Source: UBA1195 sp045598025
GTDB taxonomy: Bacteria; Bacteroidota; Bacteroidia; Bacteroidales; WCHB1-69
Reading direction: 5' to 3'
Assembly (NCBI GenBank): GCA_045598025.1
Contig: JAZLLH010000017.1
Span: forward strand, 1-27,475
DNA: 27,475 bases
Positions within the stretch are counted from its first letter, which is position 1; each line of letters begins with the position of its first letter. Under the pieces are notes generated by a model. It was not told the origin of the DNA. It saw only the letters and a program-made list of their open reading frames with translations, and did no database searches. The translations under genes and the position numbers were made by a program. Positions 14,648 through 23,400 of this stretch are shown piece after piece.

Positions 14648-16432
14648 ATGTTATGCTTTGAGAGAGTCTTTGTTTTGTACGCATTGTTTCTGATTCCGCT
14701 TTGCATTCCGCTGTATATTCTGTTCAGACGTCGGCAACGCAGGGAAGCGGAGGCGTATGGGGATTTGGGCTTGTTGAAAGGTTTGGCTCCGGATTATTCC
14801 TCCCGTATGAAAAATGTGAAATTCATTCTCCGCTGTCTTGCCTATGCCTGTATGGTGCTGGCTTTGGCCAATCCACAGGTGGGAAGCGGTGTGGAGAAGG
14901 GAAAGCGCAAAGGGGTGGACCTGATGTTCTGTCTGGATGTATCCAACAGCATGCTGGCACAGGATTACCAACCCAATCGTCTGATGTCGGTCAAGCAGGG
15001 GATGATGTCTCTTTTGGATAAATTGAACGGTGACAGGATTGGATTGGTAGTATTTGCTGGAAAATCATTTGTGCAGTTGCCTGTCACTTCGGATTATGCT
15101 GCTGCCAAGATGTTCATATCCAATGTGTCTACCCGTTCGGTCAGTGAGCAGGGTACGGATTTGGCCGGTGCCATTGACAAAGCGGCTGTGGCCATGCTCC
15201 CGAATTCGGAAACTCCGCAGACTTCGGCACCCAAGGTTTCCAAAGTGATGATTGTCATTTCCGATGGGGAAGATCATGCCGAAGATGCTGTGGAAATGGC
15301 CAAGGCGGCAGCTTCCAAAGGAATATCCGTATATACTGTAGGTATAGGGAGTGAATCCGGAGAACCCATACCGGTCGGCAATGGCAGCGGTGCCGTTACC
15401 TATAAAAAGGACAGGGAAGGGAATACGGTCATCACCCGTTTGAACGAGCCTTTGTTGAAGGAGGTGGCTGCGGCCGGCCGGGGGAAATACATTCATGCGT
15501 CCAATGCCTACGTCAGTTTTGACCGCTTGTTCGAGGAAATTTCTCTGATGGAGAAGGGCGATATTGAGGATGTTGTATTTTCCAGGTACAATAGCAGGTT
15601 TTACATACCTTTGGCTCTGGCTTTTCTGTTTTTGCTTCTGGATGTTTGTCTGCCAAACAAAAAGCTGGTCCGTTGGTCGGAAATTCCATGGCTGAACAAA
15701 AAAGTGTTCTGTGTTCTGTTTCTGTTGTCTTTTTTGCCTGCAGTTTCGGCTCAAACATCATCGGAATGGAAATACCTGCGTCAAGGTAACCGAAAGTATG
15801 CGGAGGCTTTGAGAATGGAGAAGGATGCGTCGAGGACGGCATCTGAGAGAGGCGACCTGAAACAGCGGGAAAGTGCGGAAAAGCAGCAGCAGGCCCAACA
15901 AAAATTCGAAGCAGCAACCACCGATTATCTAAAGGCCAATGAGTCCAAAAACAATTACTACAAGAGTATCTATAATTTGGGAGATGCTCTATATAAACAA
16001 GGGAAATATGAGGAGGCTGCTCAGAAATTCAAACAAGTGACGGAAATGTCCGGCTTGGATCAGAAGACAAAGTTCAAGGCTTATCATAACTTGGGAAACA
16101 GCTTGGTCAATCAGAAAAAGTATGGGGAAGCCGTGGAGGCCTATAAAAAATCCTTGAAATTGAATCCGAAGGATATGGACACCAAATACAATTTGGAATA
16201 TGCCAAGCGTAAGTTGGCGGTGCAGCAACAGCAGCAGCAACAGCAACAGCAGCAGCAACAGCAGCAACAGCAGCAGGAGCAGCAACAACAGCAGGAGATG
16301 CGGAAACAACAGCAAAAAGATGATCAGCGTCAACTGGATGCTTTGCAACAGAACGAACGGCGAACTCAGGAAAAAGTAAAGAAAGCAGAAGCTGAGCAAG
16401 GGCGTCCGTTAAGGCAGGAAAAAGATTGGTAA
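14648..16432 (+). CDS. BatB-BatC fusion (VWA domain plus TPR protein)
   Basis: A 594-residue protein combining two Bat proteins that are usually separate. Residues 1-345 are BatB-like: two membrane helices (about 8-26 and 56-75), a von Willebrand A domain with the metal-ion site DVSNS (97-101), T170 and D206, and a membrane helix at about 318-336. Residues 350-370 look exactly like a retained BatC signal peptide (KKVFCVLFLLSFLPAVSAQ), which now would act as an extra membrane helix and place the TPR part (about 375-530) in the periplasm. A Gln-rich tail follows (Q18-E-Q5). Bat proteins were first linked to oxygen tolerance in Bacteroides fragilis; their biochemical role is not settled. The gene ends 1 bp before batD. 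Confidence 0.88.
   Translation: MLCFERVFVLYALFLIPLCIPLYILFRRRQRREAEAYGDLGLLKGLAPDYSSRMKNVKFILRCLAYACMVLALANPQVGSGVEKGKRKGVDLMFCLDVSNSMLAQDYQPNRLMSVKQGMMSLLDKLNGDRIGLVVFAGKSFVQLPVTSDYAAAKMFISNVSTRSVSEQGTDLAGAIDKAAVAMLPNSETPQTSAPKVSKVMIVISDGEDHAEDAVEMAKAAASKGISVYTVGIGSESGEPIPVGNGSGAVTYKKDREGNTVITRLNEPLLKEVAAAGRGKYIHASNAYVSFDRLFEEISLMEKGDIEDVVFSRYNSRFYIPLALAFLFLLLDVCLPNKKLVRWSEIPWLNKKVFCVLFLLSFLPAVSAQTSSEWKYLRQGNRKYAEALRMEKDASRTASERGDLKQRESAEKQQQAQQKFEAATTDYLKANESKNNYYKSIYNLGDALYKQGKYEEAAQKFKQVTEMSGLDQKTKFKAYHNLGNSLVNQKKYGEAVEAYKKSLKLNPKDMDTKYNLEYAKRKLAVQQQQQQQQQQQQQQQQQQEQQQQQEMRKQQQKDDQRQLDALQQNERRTQEKVKKAEAEQGRPLRQEKDW
16223..16297 (+). repeat. CAG/CAA triplet tract coding for Q18-E-Q5-E
   Basis: Eighteen consecutive Gln codons (mixed CAG and CAA) are followed by GAG, five more Gln codons and GAG. 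It is inside the C-terminal tail of the BatB-BatC fusion. The mixture of codons should limit, but not rule out, slippage in steps of three bases. Confidence 0.95.
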
Positions 16433-16433
16433 A

Positions 16434-18314
16434 ATGAAAAATGCACACATGAAAAATTACAGGTCCGTATATCTTTTGGGGATTCTCTTATGCCTGATAT
16501 TTGCTGTTCCGTCCTTTGCACAGGACGTGCAGGTGAGAGCAAGTGCCCCCTCAACGGTAAGTGTAGGACAGCAGTTCCGTTTGGAATATTCGTGCAATGA
16601 GAAGATCTCCAATCTCAGTCTTCCCGCTATGCGCGATTTTACCGTATTGGGAGGTCCTTCTACATCTACGTCTTCCAGCATACAGATTATCAACGGACAA
16701 CGTTCCAGTTCCACAACTTATTCCCATACCTACTATCTTCAGGCAGACAAACAGGGGGATTTTGTGATTCCGGCGGCCAATGTAAGTGTAGGCGGGAGAA
16801 ACTACAAATCCAACAGTGTCAGCATTAAAGTGGTGGACGGAGGAGGGCAGTCTGTCGCACCTTCCCATAGCGGAAGATCCCAGGGCGCTTCGTCCGCTGC
16901 AGCACCTTCCTCTTTCAGCAAGGGAGATGTTTTTGTCAAGGCGGAGGCGTCCAAGACCAATCCCTATGTGGAGGAAGAAGTGATTGTGCGTTACCGCTTG
17001 TATGTGCCGGCCAGTGTGCGCTTTCAGGCCAATATCAAGAAAGCACCTTCGTACGCCGGTTTGTGGTCTTATGATTTGGGCGATCGTAATGCTGAGCTTC
17101 AACCCTATAGAGAAAATTATAACGGCAAGGCGTACAATGTGGTGGATCTGTTCTCCGTGGCGGTATATCCGCAAAAAGCGGGAACCCTGACCATTTCTCC
17201 GCTGGAGGTTGAAATGATGGTTCAAATCGCTGTTCAACCGCAACGCAGCGGAGATCCGTTTACGGATTTTTTCAATATGTTCGCCGGACAGAGCGTGCAG
17301 AATATGGAGTTGGATGTGGCTTCCAAGTCGGTGACAATTCAGGCGAAAGCTTTGCCTTCCGCCGGCCGTCCCGACGATTTCAGCGGATTGGTCGGACATT
17401 TTTCTATGAATGCCCATTTGAGTCGGAATGAATTGAAGGCAAATGATGCCACCAATTTGACTATCAGCGTATCCGGAAACGGGAATCTGCAGCATGTCGA
17501 GGCTCCGGAAATAACATTTCCAAGTGATTTTGATTCCCATGAACCGACTGTTTCCGACCGTATTTCCACTCCGGAAAAAGGTGGAGTGAATGGCTCCCGT
17601 TCCTTTGAGTATGTCCTGATACCTCGCGAGGCGGGAACCTACGATCTTCCGGCAGCATCGTTTTCCTATTTCGATCCCACAGCTCGCAAATATGTTACTC
17701 TGCACAGTCCGGCCTTCCACTTGAAAGTGGGCAAGGGAGATAAGGTGAGCACTTCAGAAACACGCGCTTCCAACAAAAAAGATGTCAAAGAAGTAGGTAA
17801 GGACATCCGGTTCATACGGACCGGACATCTTTCCGCCCGTTCGTCTCATCCGGATTTTTTCCTTTCGCCTTTGTACGGATTGCTGCTGCTCCTTCCGGCT
17901 GTTTTGTTCCTGATCTTCTTGTGGATTCTCCGCAGGCGTAACTTCAATCGCTCCCATCGGGTGATGATGAAGGATAAAAGGGCATCCAAGGTAGCCCGCA
18001 GGCGTCTGAAAATGGCGGAGCGCTATTTGAAATCCAATGACAATGTACATTTTTACGAGGAAATATCCCGTGTTCTTTGGGGGTATGTGAGCGATAAATT
18101 CCATTTGCCTTTAGGGCAGCTTTCTTTGGAAACAGCCCGTCAGAAACTGGCGGAGCGACGGATGAATCCGGAGCGCATCGATGAATTTCTGGAAACTTTG
18201 AATCAGTGTGAATATGTGCGTTTTGCGCCATCTGCCGACAATGTTCCGGAAAAAATGTACGAAAAAACATTTGCTTTCATCTCAAGGATGGAGCAGGAAT
18301 TGAAAAATCTGTAA
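16434..18314 (+). CDS. batD: BatD protein
   Basis: A 626-residue secreted, membrane-anchored protein. A signal peptide is followed by DVQVRASAPSTVSVGQQFRL, the usual BatD opening, and several beta-sandwich repeats (about 30-470). A C-terminal membrane helix lies at about 482-503, and a basic cytoplasmic domain of about 120 residues follows it. The ATG at 16434 and the ATG at 16449 both give a working signal. The gene is 1 bp after the Bat fusion, so translation is probably coupled. Known BatD proteins sit with BatA/B/C in the envelope; here no batA, batE or moxR is present nearby. Confidence 0.88.
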   Translation: MKNAHMKNYRSVYLLGILLCLIFAVPSFAQDVQVRASAPSTVSVGQQFRLEYSCNEKISNLSLPAMRDFTVLGGPSTSTSSSIQIINGQRSSSTTYSHTYYLQADKQGDFVIPAANVSVGGRNYKSNSVSIKVVDGGGQSVAPSHSGRSQGASSAAAPSSFSKGDVFVKAEASKTNPYVEEEVIVRYRLYVPASVRFQANIKKAPSYAGLWSYDLGDRNAELQPYRENYNGKAYNVVDLFSVAVYPQKAGTLTISPLEVEMMVQIAVQPQRSGDPFTDFFNMFAGQSVQNMELDVASKSVTIQAKALPSAGRPDDFSGLVGHFSMNAHLSRNELKANDATNLTISVSGNGNLQHVEAPEITFPSDFDSHEPTVSDRISTPEKGGVNGSRSFEYVLIPREAGTYDLPAASFSYFDPTARKYVTLHSPAFHLKVGKGDKVSTSETRASNKKDVKEVGKDIRFIRTGHLSARSSHPDFFLSPLYGLLLLLPAVLFLIFLWILRRRNFNRSHRVMMKDKRASKVARRRLKMAERYLKSNDNVHFYEEISRVLWGYVSDKFHLPLGQLSLETARQKLAERRMNPERIDEFLETLNQCEYVRFAPSADNVPEKMYEKTFAFISRMEQELKNL

Positions 18315-18323
18315 TTTCTTTTC

Positions 18324-19402
18324 ATGAAGCGGTGGTTATTATTGACTGGTTTTTTTGTCTTGTTCTTTACGGTTCAGGCACAGCAGAAAACCAAAAATGT
18401 CATTCTCCTGATTGGAGACGGCATGGGGCAGGAACAGGTACACGCATTGAATTTGCTATGCAACAAAGGCACATGCTGCATGCAGACTTTTCCTTTCCGA
18501 GGTTTGTCCATGACGTACAGTCTCAGCGATTCCATTACGGATTCAGCGGCAGGCGGCAGTGCGCTTTCTACCGGAAAAAAACTGTCAATGGGTATTTGTC
18601 TATCAACAGGGATTCTACTCCGAACGAAACTCTGTTCGAAGAAGCCAGGCGATGCGGAAAATCCACGGGCTTTGTGGTTTGTTGTCCGATGACGCATGCT
18701 ACGCCGGCTTCTTTCTATGCACATGTTGATAATCGGAATAAAAGCGAGTTGATTGCCAAACAATTGGTGAATGCTGAAGTGGATTTTGCGGTAGGAGGGC
18801 ATATCCAGCACTTCTGCTCCCGCAGCGACAGTCTCAATCTGCTCGACAGTATGCTGCATCGTTCCTACCGTTTGGCTTATACTTTGGACGAAATGAATCG
18901 ATTGGATGCTCCCCGCTGCATGGCTATATTATCCGAGCGCAAGCCCGGTGATGCCGACGCCCGGGGCAGTTGGATGCGCGATGGTCTGCGCAAGGCGTTA
19001 GAACTTCTTTCCCAGGATACGGACGGCTTTGTTTTGATGGTGGAAGGATCTCAAATAGACATGGCTGCCCATGCCAACAACCTTGAATATTTCATCAAGG
19101 AAATTTTGGAATTTGATGATCTGGTAGAAATGGCCAAGGCATTTGCCGCTGCCGACGGACAGACGCTGGTGGTGGTGACAGCCGATCACGAGACCGGCGG
19201 TATGAAAGTGGCAGCCAAGGCCGATCGCTGCAAAGAAAAAGTTGTGAAAAATCCGAGTAAGTACATCCGTTTTACCCGCAAGAGTCATACCGGAACACCT
19301 GTCCCTGTATATGCTTTCGGTCCTGGAGCCGAACTTTTTCAGGGAGTGATGGAAAATACCGAAATCCACGACAGGATTTCCCGTCTGATGCAGGGAAAAT
19401 AG
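18324..19402 (+). CDS. Alkaline phosphatase, split by a -1 frameshift at an A7 run
   Basis: The alkaline phosphatase fold is spread over two frames. The first frame (18324-18692) codes for the signal peptide, the metal-binding D32 in LLIGDGMG and the nucleophile S74 in TDSAAGGSALSTGKK, then becomes nonsense. The family sequence resumes in the -1 frame at the ACT codon at 18581 (TVNGYLSINRDSTPNETLFEEA) and continues to 19402 with THATPASFYAH, MVEGSQIDMAAHANN and TADHETGG. The joined protein would be about 359 residues: 86 from the first frame and 273 from the second. The shift falls on GGA AAA AAA CTG (18573-18584). It may be real ribosomal or transcriptional slippage, a phase-variable tract, a disabled gene or a sequencing error. 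The gene starts 9 bp after batD. Confidence 0.85.
18575..18581 (+). promoter_or_regulatory. A-AAA-AAA slippery heptamer at the alkaline phosphatase frame switch
   Basis: In the zero frame the seven A fall as the third base of GGA and the two codons AAA AAA, which is the X-XXY-YYZ phase needed for -1 slippage. Re-pairing one base back makes the next codon ACT and restores the family sequence. No clear upstream Shine-Dalgarno-like stimulator or strong downstream hairpin was seen. Confidence 0.55.
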
Positions 19403-19412
19403 CTTTTTGTTT

Positions 19413-20720
19413 TCAATCGATTCTCCGGATGTCCGCCCCGATGGCATTGAGTCGGGTGTCAATGTTCTGATATCCCCGGTCTATCTGTTCAATATTGTGT
19501 ATGGTGCTTTTTCCGTTGGCAGAAAGAGCTGCAATCAGCAGGGCAACACCGGCACGTATGTCGGGGGAGGTCATTACCGTACCTTTGAGAGCGGTACGGT
19601 GGTCCAGACCGATGATGGTGGCTCGGTGCGGGTCGCATAGGATGATTTGGGCACCCATATCAATCAATTTGTCCACAAAAAACAGGCGGCTTTCAAACAT
19701 TTTCTGATGTATGAGCACACTGCCTTTGGCCTGTATGGCAGTTACCAGTGCGATACTGATGAGGTCCGGGGTGAATCCGGGCCAGGGCGCGTCGGCAATG
19801 GTGAGAATGGATCCGTCCATGAAAGTGTCGGCTTCATAGTGCGGTTGGGCCGGAATGTGAAGGTCTTCACCCTGCCGTTCCATTTGTATGCCGAGACGTT
19901 CGAATACTTTGGGAATCAGTCCTAAATGTTCGAATCCGACATTTTTTACCGTAATATCTGAGCCGGTAATGGCGGCCATGCCGATGAAACTTCCTATCTC
20001 AATCATGTCGGGGAGCAGGCGGTGTTCGCAACCGTGCAAACTGCTCACTCCTTCAATGGTCAGCAGGTTGGAACCTACACCGGAAATTTTGGCCCCCATG
20101 CGGTTGAGCATGCTGCATAGCTGGTACAGGTAGGGTTCGCAGGCTGCGTTGAAAATGGTGGTAGTGCCTTCGGCCAGCACAGCGGCCATGACAATGTTGG
20201 CCGTGCCGGTAACGGAGGCTTCTTCCAACAGCATTCGGCAACCTTTCAGACGTCGGGTGTGGACGCGGTAGAGCCCTTTGGTTTCCTCGTAGGTGAATTC
20301 CGCACCGAGGCGCATCATGCCGTCGAAATGGACATCCAGTTTGCGTCGGCCGATTTTGTCTCCTCCGGGGCGGGCTACAATGCCTTTCTGAAAACGTGCC
20401 AGCAAAGGCCCGAGCATCATGATGGAACCGCGCAGACTGCCGGATTTTTTTTGAAAATCCTCGCTTTCCATATAGTCGAAGTTGATGTCAGCTGTTTCAA
20501 AGATAAAGCAGCCCTCTGAAGGATTTTCCACTTTTACGCCCATGCCTTTCATCAACTCGATCAGGCGGTTGATGTCGCGTATGTCCGGAACGTTGGACAA
20601 CATCACTTTTTCCTTTGTCAGCAAAACAGCGCAGATGACCTGCAGTGCTTCGTTCTTGGCTCCCTGGGGAGTAAGTGTGCCATGAAGAGGTCGCCCTCCA
20701 TATATTTCGAAACTTGCCAT
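19413..20720 (-). CDS. murA: UDP-N-acetylglucosamine 1-carboxyvinyltransferase
   Basis: A 435-residue enzyme transferring enolpyruvate from PEP to UDP-GlcNAc, the first committed step of peptidoglycan synthesis, in the cytoplasm. I chose the ATG at 20718-20720, since MASFEIYGGRPLHGTLTPQGAKNEAL matches the family N-terminus and length; a frame open to 20780 adds 20 unlike residues. The active-site loop reads ARPGGDKIGRR: the residue equivalent to Cys115 of E. coli is Asp (D121), which prevents covalent attack by fosfomycin. It is convergent with the alkaline phosphatase gene (10 bp apart) and divergent from lon. The start codon lies in a 13-bp RNA hairpin. Confidence 0.96.
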   Translation of the reverse strand: MASFEIYGGRPLHGTLTPQGAKNEALQVICAVLLTKEKVMLSNVPDIRDINRLIELMKGMGVKVENPSEGCFIFETADINFDYMESEDFQKKSGSLRGSIMMLGPLLARFQKGIVARPGGDKIGRRKLDVHFDGMMRLGAEFTYEETKGLYRVHTRRLKGCRMLLEEASVTGTANIVMAAVLAEGTTTIFNAACEPYLYQLCSMLNRMGAKISGVGSNLLTIEGVSSLHGCEHRLLPDMIEIGSFIGMAAITGSDITVKNVGFEHLGLIPKVFERLGIQMERQGEDLHIPAQPHYEADTFMDGSILTIADAPWPGFTPDLISIALVTAIQAKGSVLIHQKMFESRLFFVDKLIDMGAQIILCDPHRATIIGLDHRTALKGTVMTSPDIRAGVALLIAALSANGKSTIHNIEQIDRGYQNIDTRLNAIGADIRRID

Positions 20721-20749
20721 ACGATAAATCTTCGATGATTTACCGTATG
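20718..20749 (-). promoter_or_regulatory. Hairpin in the murA leader enclosing the start codon
   Basis: On the minus strand, CATACGGTAAATC (20749-20737) can pair with GATTTATCGTATG (20730-20718) across the loop ATCGAA. All 13 pairs form in RNA, with one G-U pair. The last three bases of the 3' arm are the murA ATG, so the structure would hide the start codon and the ribosome-binding region. Confidence 0.6.
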
Positions 20750-20815
20750 AACGCGCTACGGGCCGAAAAAGTATATACACGAAGAGTAAATGTGCGAATT
20801 TATTTTATGGGAGCA

Positions 20816-20849
20816 TTGGAAAATCATATTCGAAAAATTACTACCTTTG
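20816..20849 (+). promoter_or_regulatory. Predicted promoter of lon
   Basis: A -7 element TACCTTTG (20842-20849) matches TAnnTTTG, with TTG at 20816-20818 as a likely -33 element (23-base spacer). It lies 40 bp ahead of the lon start codon. Confidence 0.6.
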
Positions 20850-20889
20850 CTCTTTTGGAGTTAAAAGCAAGCTTAAGATACATCAATCA

Positions 20890-23316
20890 ATGAATCAAGA
20901 AAATATCATACAAGAACTTTTGGCAGGCGAAGAAGAAGTAGTACCTTTGTTAACCTCTGTAGAGATGGAGGAACTGAATAAATGCGAGGTTCCGGACGTC
21001 TTGCCGGTGCTTTCTTTGCGCAATACGGTGATGTTTCCGGGAATTGTCATTCCTGTCTCTGTCGGCAGGGAAAAATCGCTGCAATTGGTCAATGACAATT
21101 ACCGGTCAAAGAATCTGATTGGAGTGTTTTCTCAAAAAGACGAAAAGGTGGTTGATCCTTCTTTTGACGATTTGTACCGGATTGGGGTCGTGTCCAAAAT
21201 ACTGAAACGTTATCAGATGCCGGATGGTACAACAACCATTGTGATTCAGGGTATCCGTTTATGCCGAATGGAAGAGGTGGTGTCGGATGAACCCTATATG
21301 CAGGCCAGGGTTTCCCTGATCGAGACAAACGATGATGATGAAGAAGTTCTGAAATCGGATGTATTCAAAGCAACGCTTGCTTCTTTGAGTGATGTAACCG
21401 GAAAATGCATGAAACTGGCAGGAGGCGTTATTCCTGTTGAATCTCTGTTTGCTTTGAAAAATATGGGGAATCCGCCTTTCCTGGTCAATTTTATTGCTTC
21501 TAATCTTCAGGTGGATGTTTCTGAAAAACAAAAAATACTGGAAGATACCAATATCCTTTCCAGGACCAGAAAAGTGCTGAAGCAGCAGAACAAATGTCTG
21601 CAGATGGAAGAGCTCAAAGCCCAGATCCAGAACAAGACCAAGGTGGAGATGGACAAGCAGCAGAAGGAGTATCTCTTGAGTCAGCAGTTGAAAGTGATAC
21701 AGGATGAATTGGGCGATACCTCGGCCGATCCGGGTGTGGCGGAATTGGAAGCCAAAGCTGCTGCGAAACACTGGTCGGAGGAAACCCGGCTGCAGTACGA
21801 AAAGGAGTTGTCCAAATTGAAAAGGCTGCATCCGATGTCTCCCGATTATACCGTGCAGCTCAATTACCTGGAATTACTGGTGGATCTTCCGTGGAATGAA
21901 TATACGGCTGAAAAAATTGACCTGAAAAAGGCAAAGGCTGTTCTGGACAGGGATCATTATGGTTTGGACAAAATAAAAGACCGTATTCTCGAACATTTGG
22001 CCGTATTGAAAATGAAAGGCGACATGAAAGCTCCCATCCTCTGTTTTGTTGGCCCTCCGGGTGTCGGCAAAACGTCTTTGGGCAAGTCGATTGCTGCTGC
22101 TATGGGAAGAAAGTATGTGCGCATGTCCCTCGGTGGATTGCATGACGAATCGGAAATCCGCGGTCACCGTAAAACTTATATCGGAGCGATGCCTGGCCGA
22201 ATCATACAGCAATTGCGTAAGGTCGGAACGTCCAATCCCGTATTTGTGCTGGATGAAATAGACAAAATTTCAGGAATGACCGTGCAGGGAGATCCTTCTT
22301 CCGCCATGTTGGAAGTGTTGGATCCCGAGCAGAATAGCCATTTCTACGACAATTTTCTGGAAACAACCTATGATTTGTCCAAGGTGATGTTCGTGGCTAC
22401 CGCCAACACCTTGTCGACTATACATCCTGCTTTGGTGGACCGCATGGAAGTGATAGAAATTAGCAGTTATCTGCAGGAAGAAAAACTTCAGATTGCCAAA
22501 CGTCACCTGATTCCGAGGCAGTTGCAGGAACATGGCCTGAAAAAGGGTCAGGTGATGTTTTCCGAAGACATAACCGACGGAATCATATCCAAATATACTC
22601 GGGAAGCAGGAGTTCGCATTTTGGAAAAGAATATAGCCAAAGTCATTCGTCATCAGGCTTATCTGATAGCAGACGGACAAAAAGTTTCCAAAAAGTTGAA
22701 ATGGGAAGATGTGGAAACCGTTCTGGGAGTGCCTATTACCTGTAATAAGGAAGAGTATTGTGAAGGCCGCGTAGGAGTTGCTGTAGGCTTGGCCTGGACG
22801 CCGGTAGGAGGAGATGTACTGTATATAGAGACCGCTGCTTCGGACGGAAAAGGTAATTTATCGCTGACAGGCAATCTGGGGGATGTAATGAAAGAATCAG
22901 CCACTCTAGCCTATGAGTTTGTAAAGGCAAATGCGGCCATTTTTGGTTTGAACAGTCACATACTCAAGGAGCAGGATGTCTTTGTCCATGTGCCGGACGG
23001 AGCCATTCCCAAGGATGGTCCTTCGGCCGGTATTACCCTGTTGACGGCATTGGTTTCTCTGTTTACCGGACGTAAGATGCGTTCGCATCTGGCCATGACA
23101 GGCGAAGTAACCTTGAGGGGGCGTCTGTGCCCGGTCGGTGGATTGAAGGAAAAAACATTGGCAGCCAAGCGAATGGGCATTACCGACATCGTGCTTTCAA
23201 AAGACAATGAAAAGGATATACTGGACATTGACAGCCGTTACAGGGAAGGTTTGAATTTTCATTATTTCACTTCAATGATTGAGGCTGTAAAGTTCAATTT
23301 GAATTGGAACGATTAA
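20890..23316 (+). CDS. lon: ATP-dependent protease La (Lon)
   Basis: An 808-residue cytoplasmic AAA+ serine protease that degrades misfolded and regulatory proteins. The N-terminal substrate-binding domain spans about 35-240, followed by a coiled coil. The AAA+ module has Walker A GPPGVGKT (388-395) and Walker B VFVLDEID (451-458). The C-terminal peptidase domain has S712 in DGPSAG and K755 in GGLKEK, the spacing of 43 matching E. coli S679/K722. Length is normal for LonA, with a short acidic N-terminal extension (GEEEVVPL). It has its own predicted promoter and no gene downstream on the same strand. Confidence 0.97.
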   Translation: MNQENIIQELLAGEEEVVPLLTSVEMEELNKCEVPDVLPVLSLRNTVMFPGIVIPVSVGREKSLQLVNDNYRSKNLIGVFSQKDEKVVDPSFDDLYRIGVVSKILKRYQMPDGTTTIVIQGIRLCRMEEVVSDEPYMQARVSLIETNDDDEEVLKSDVFKATLASLSDVTGKCMKLAGGVIPVESLFALKNMGNPPFLVNFIASNLQVDVSEKQKILEDTNILSRTRKVLKQQNKCLQMEELKAQIQNKTKVEMDKQQKEYLLSQQLKVIQDELGDTSADPGVAELEAKAAAKHWSEETRLQYEKELSKLKRLHPMSPDYTVQLNYLELLVDLPWNEYTAEKIDLKKAKAVLDRDHYGLDKIKDRILEHLAVLKMKGDMKAPILCFVGPPGVGKTSLGKSIAAAMGRKYVRMSLGGLHDESEIRGHRKTYIGAMPGRIIQQLRKVGTSNPVFVLDEIDKISGMTVQGDPSSAMLEVLDPEQNSHFYDNFLETTYDLSKVMFVATANTLSTIHPALVDRMEVIEISSYLQEEKLQIAKRHLIPRQLQEHGLKKGQVMFSEDITDGIISKYTREAGVRILEKNIAKVIRHQAYLIADGQKVSKKLKWEDVETVLGVPITCNKEEYCEGRVGVAVGLAWTPVGGDVLYIETAASDGKGNLSLTGNLGDVMKESATLAYEFVKANAAIFGLNSHILKEQDVFVHVPDGAIPKDGPSAGITLLTALVSLFTGRKMRSHLAMTGEVTLRGRLCPVGGLKEKTLAAKRMGITDIVLSKDNEKDILDIDSRYREGLNFHYFTSMIEAVKFNLNWND

Positions 23317-23400
23317 AAAGTAAAGCATACCTATATCCCAATCCGTCTGCCGCTTGTTTTTTCGTGTAAGTTCCGGAAGGGGAAAAAGTAAGCAGGACTA

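Noticed and set aside
15989..16399. Leu-rich run on the minus strand resembling a membrane protein
   Set aside because: It is just the complement of the CAG/CAA tract read in another frame.
16551..17720. 389-residue open frame on the minus strand
   Set aside because: It lies entirely opposite batD, which has a clear signal peptide and family match; the minus frame shows no recognisable motif.
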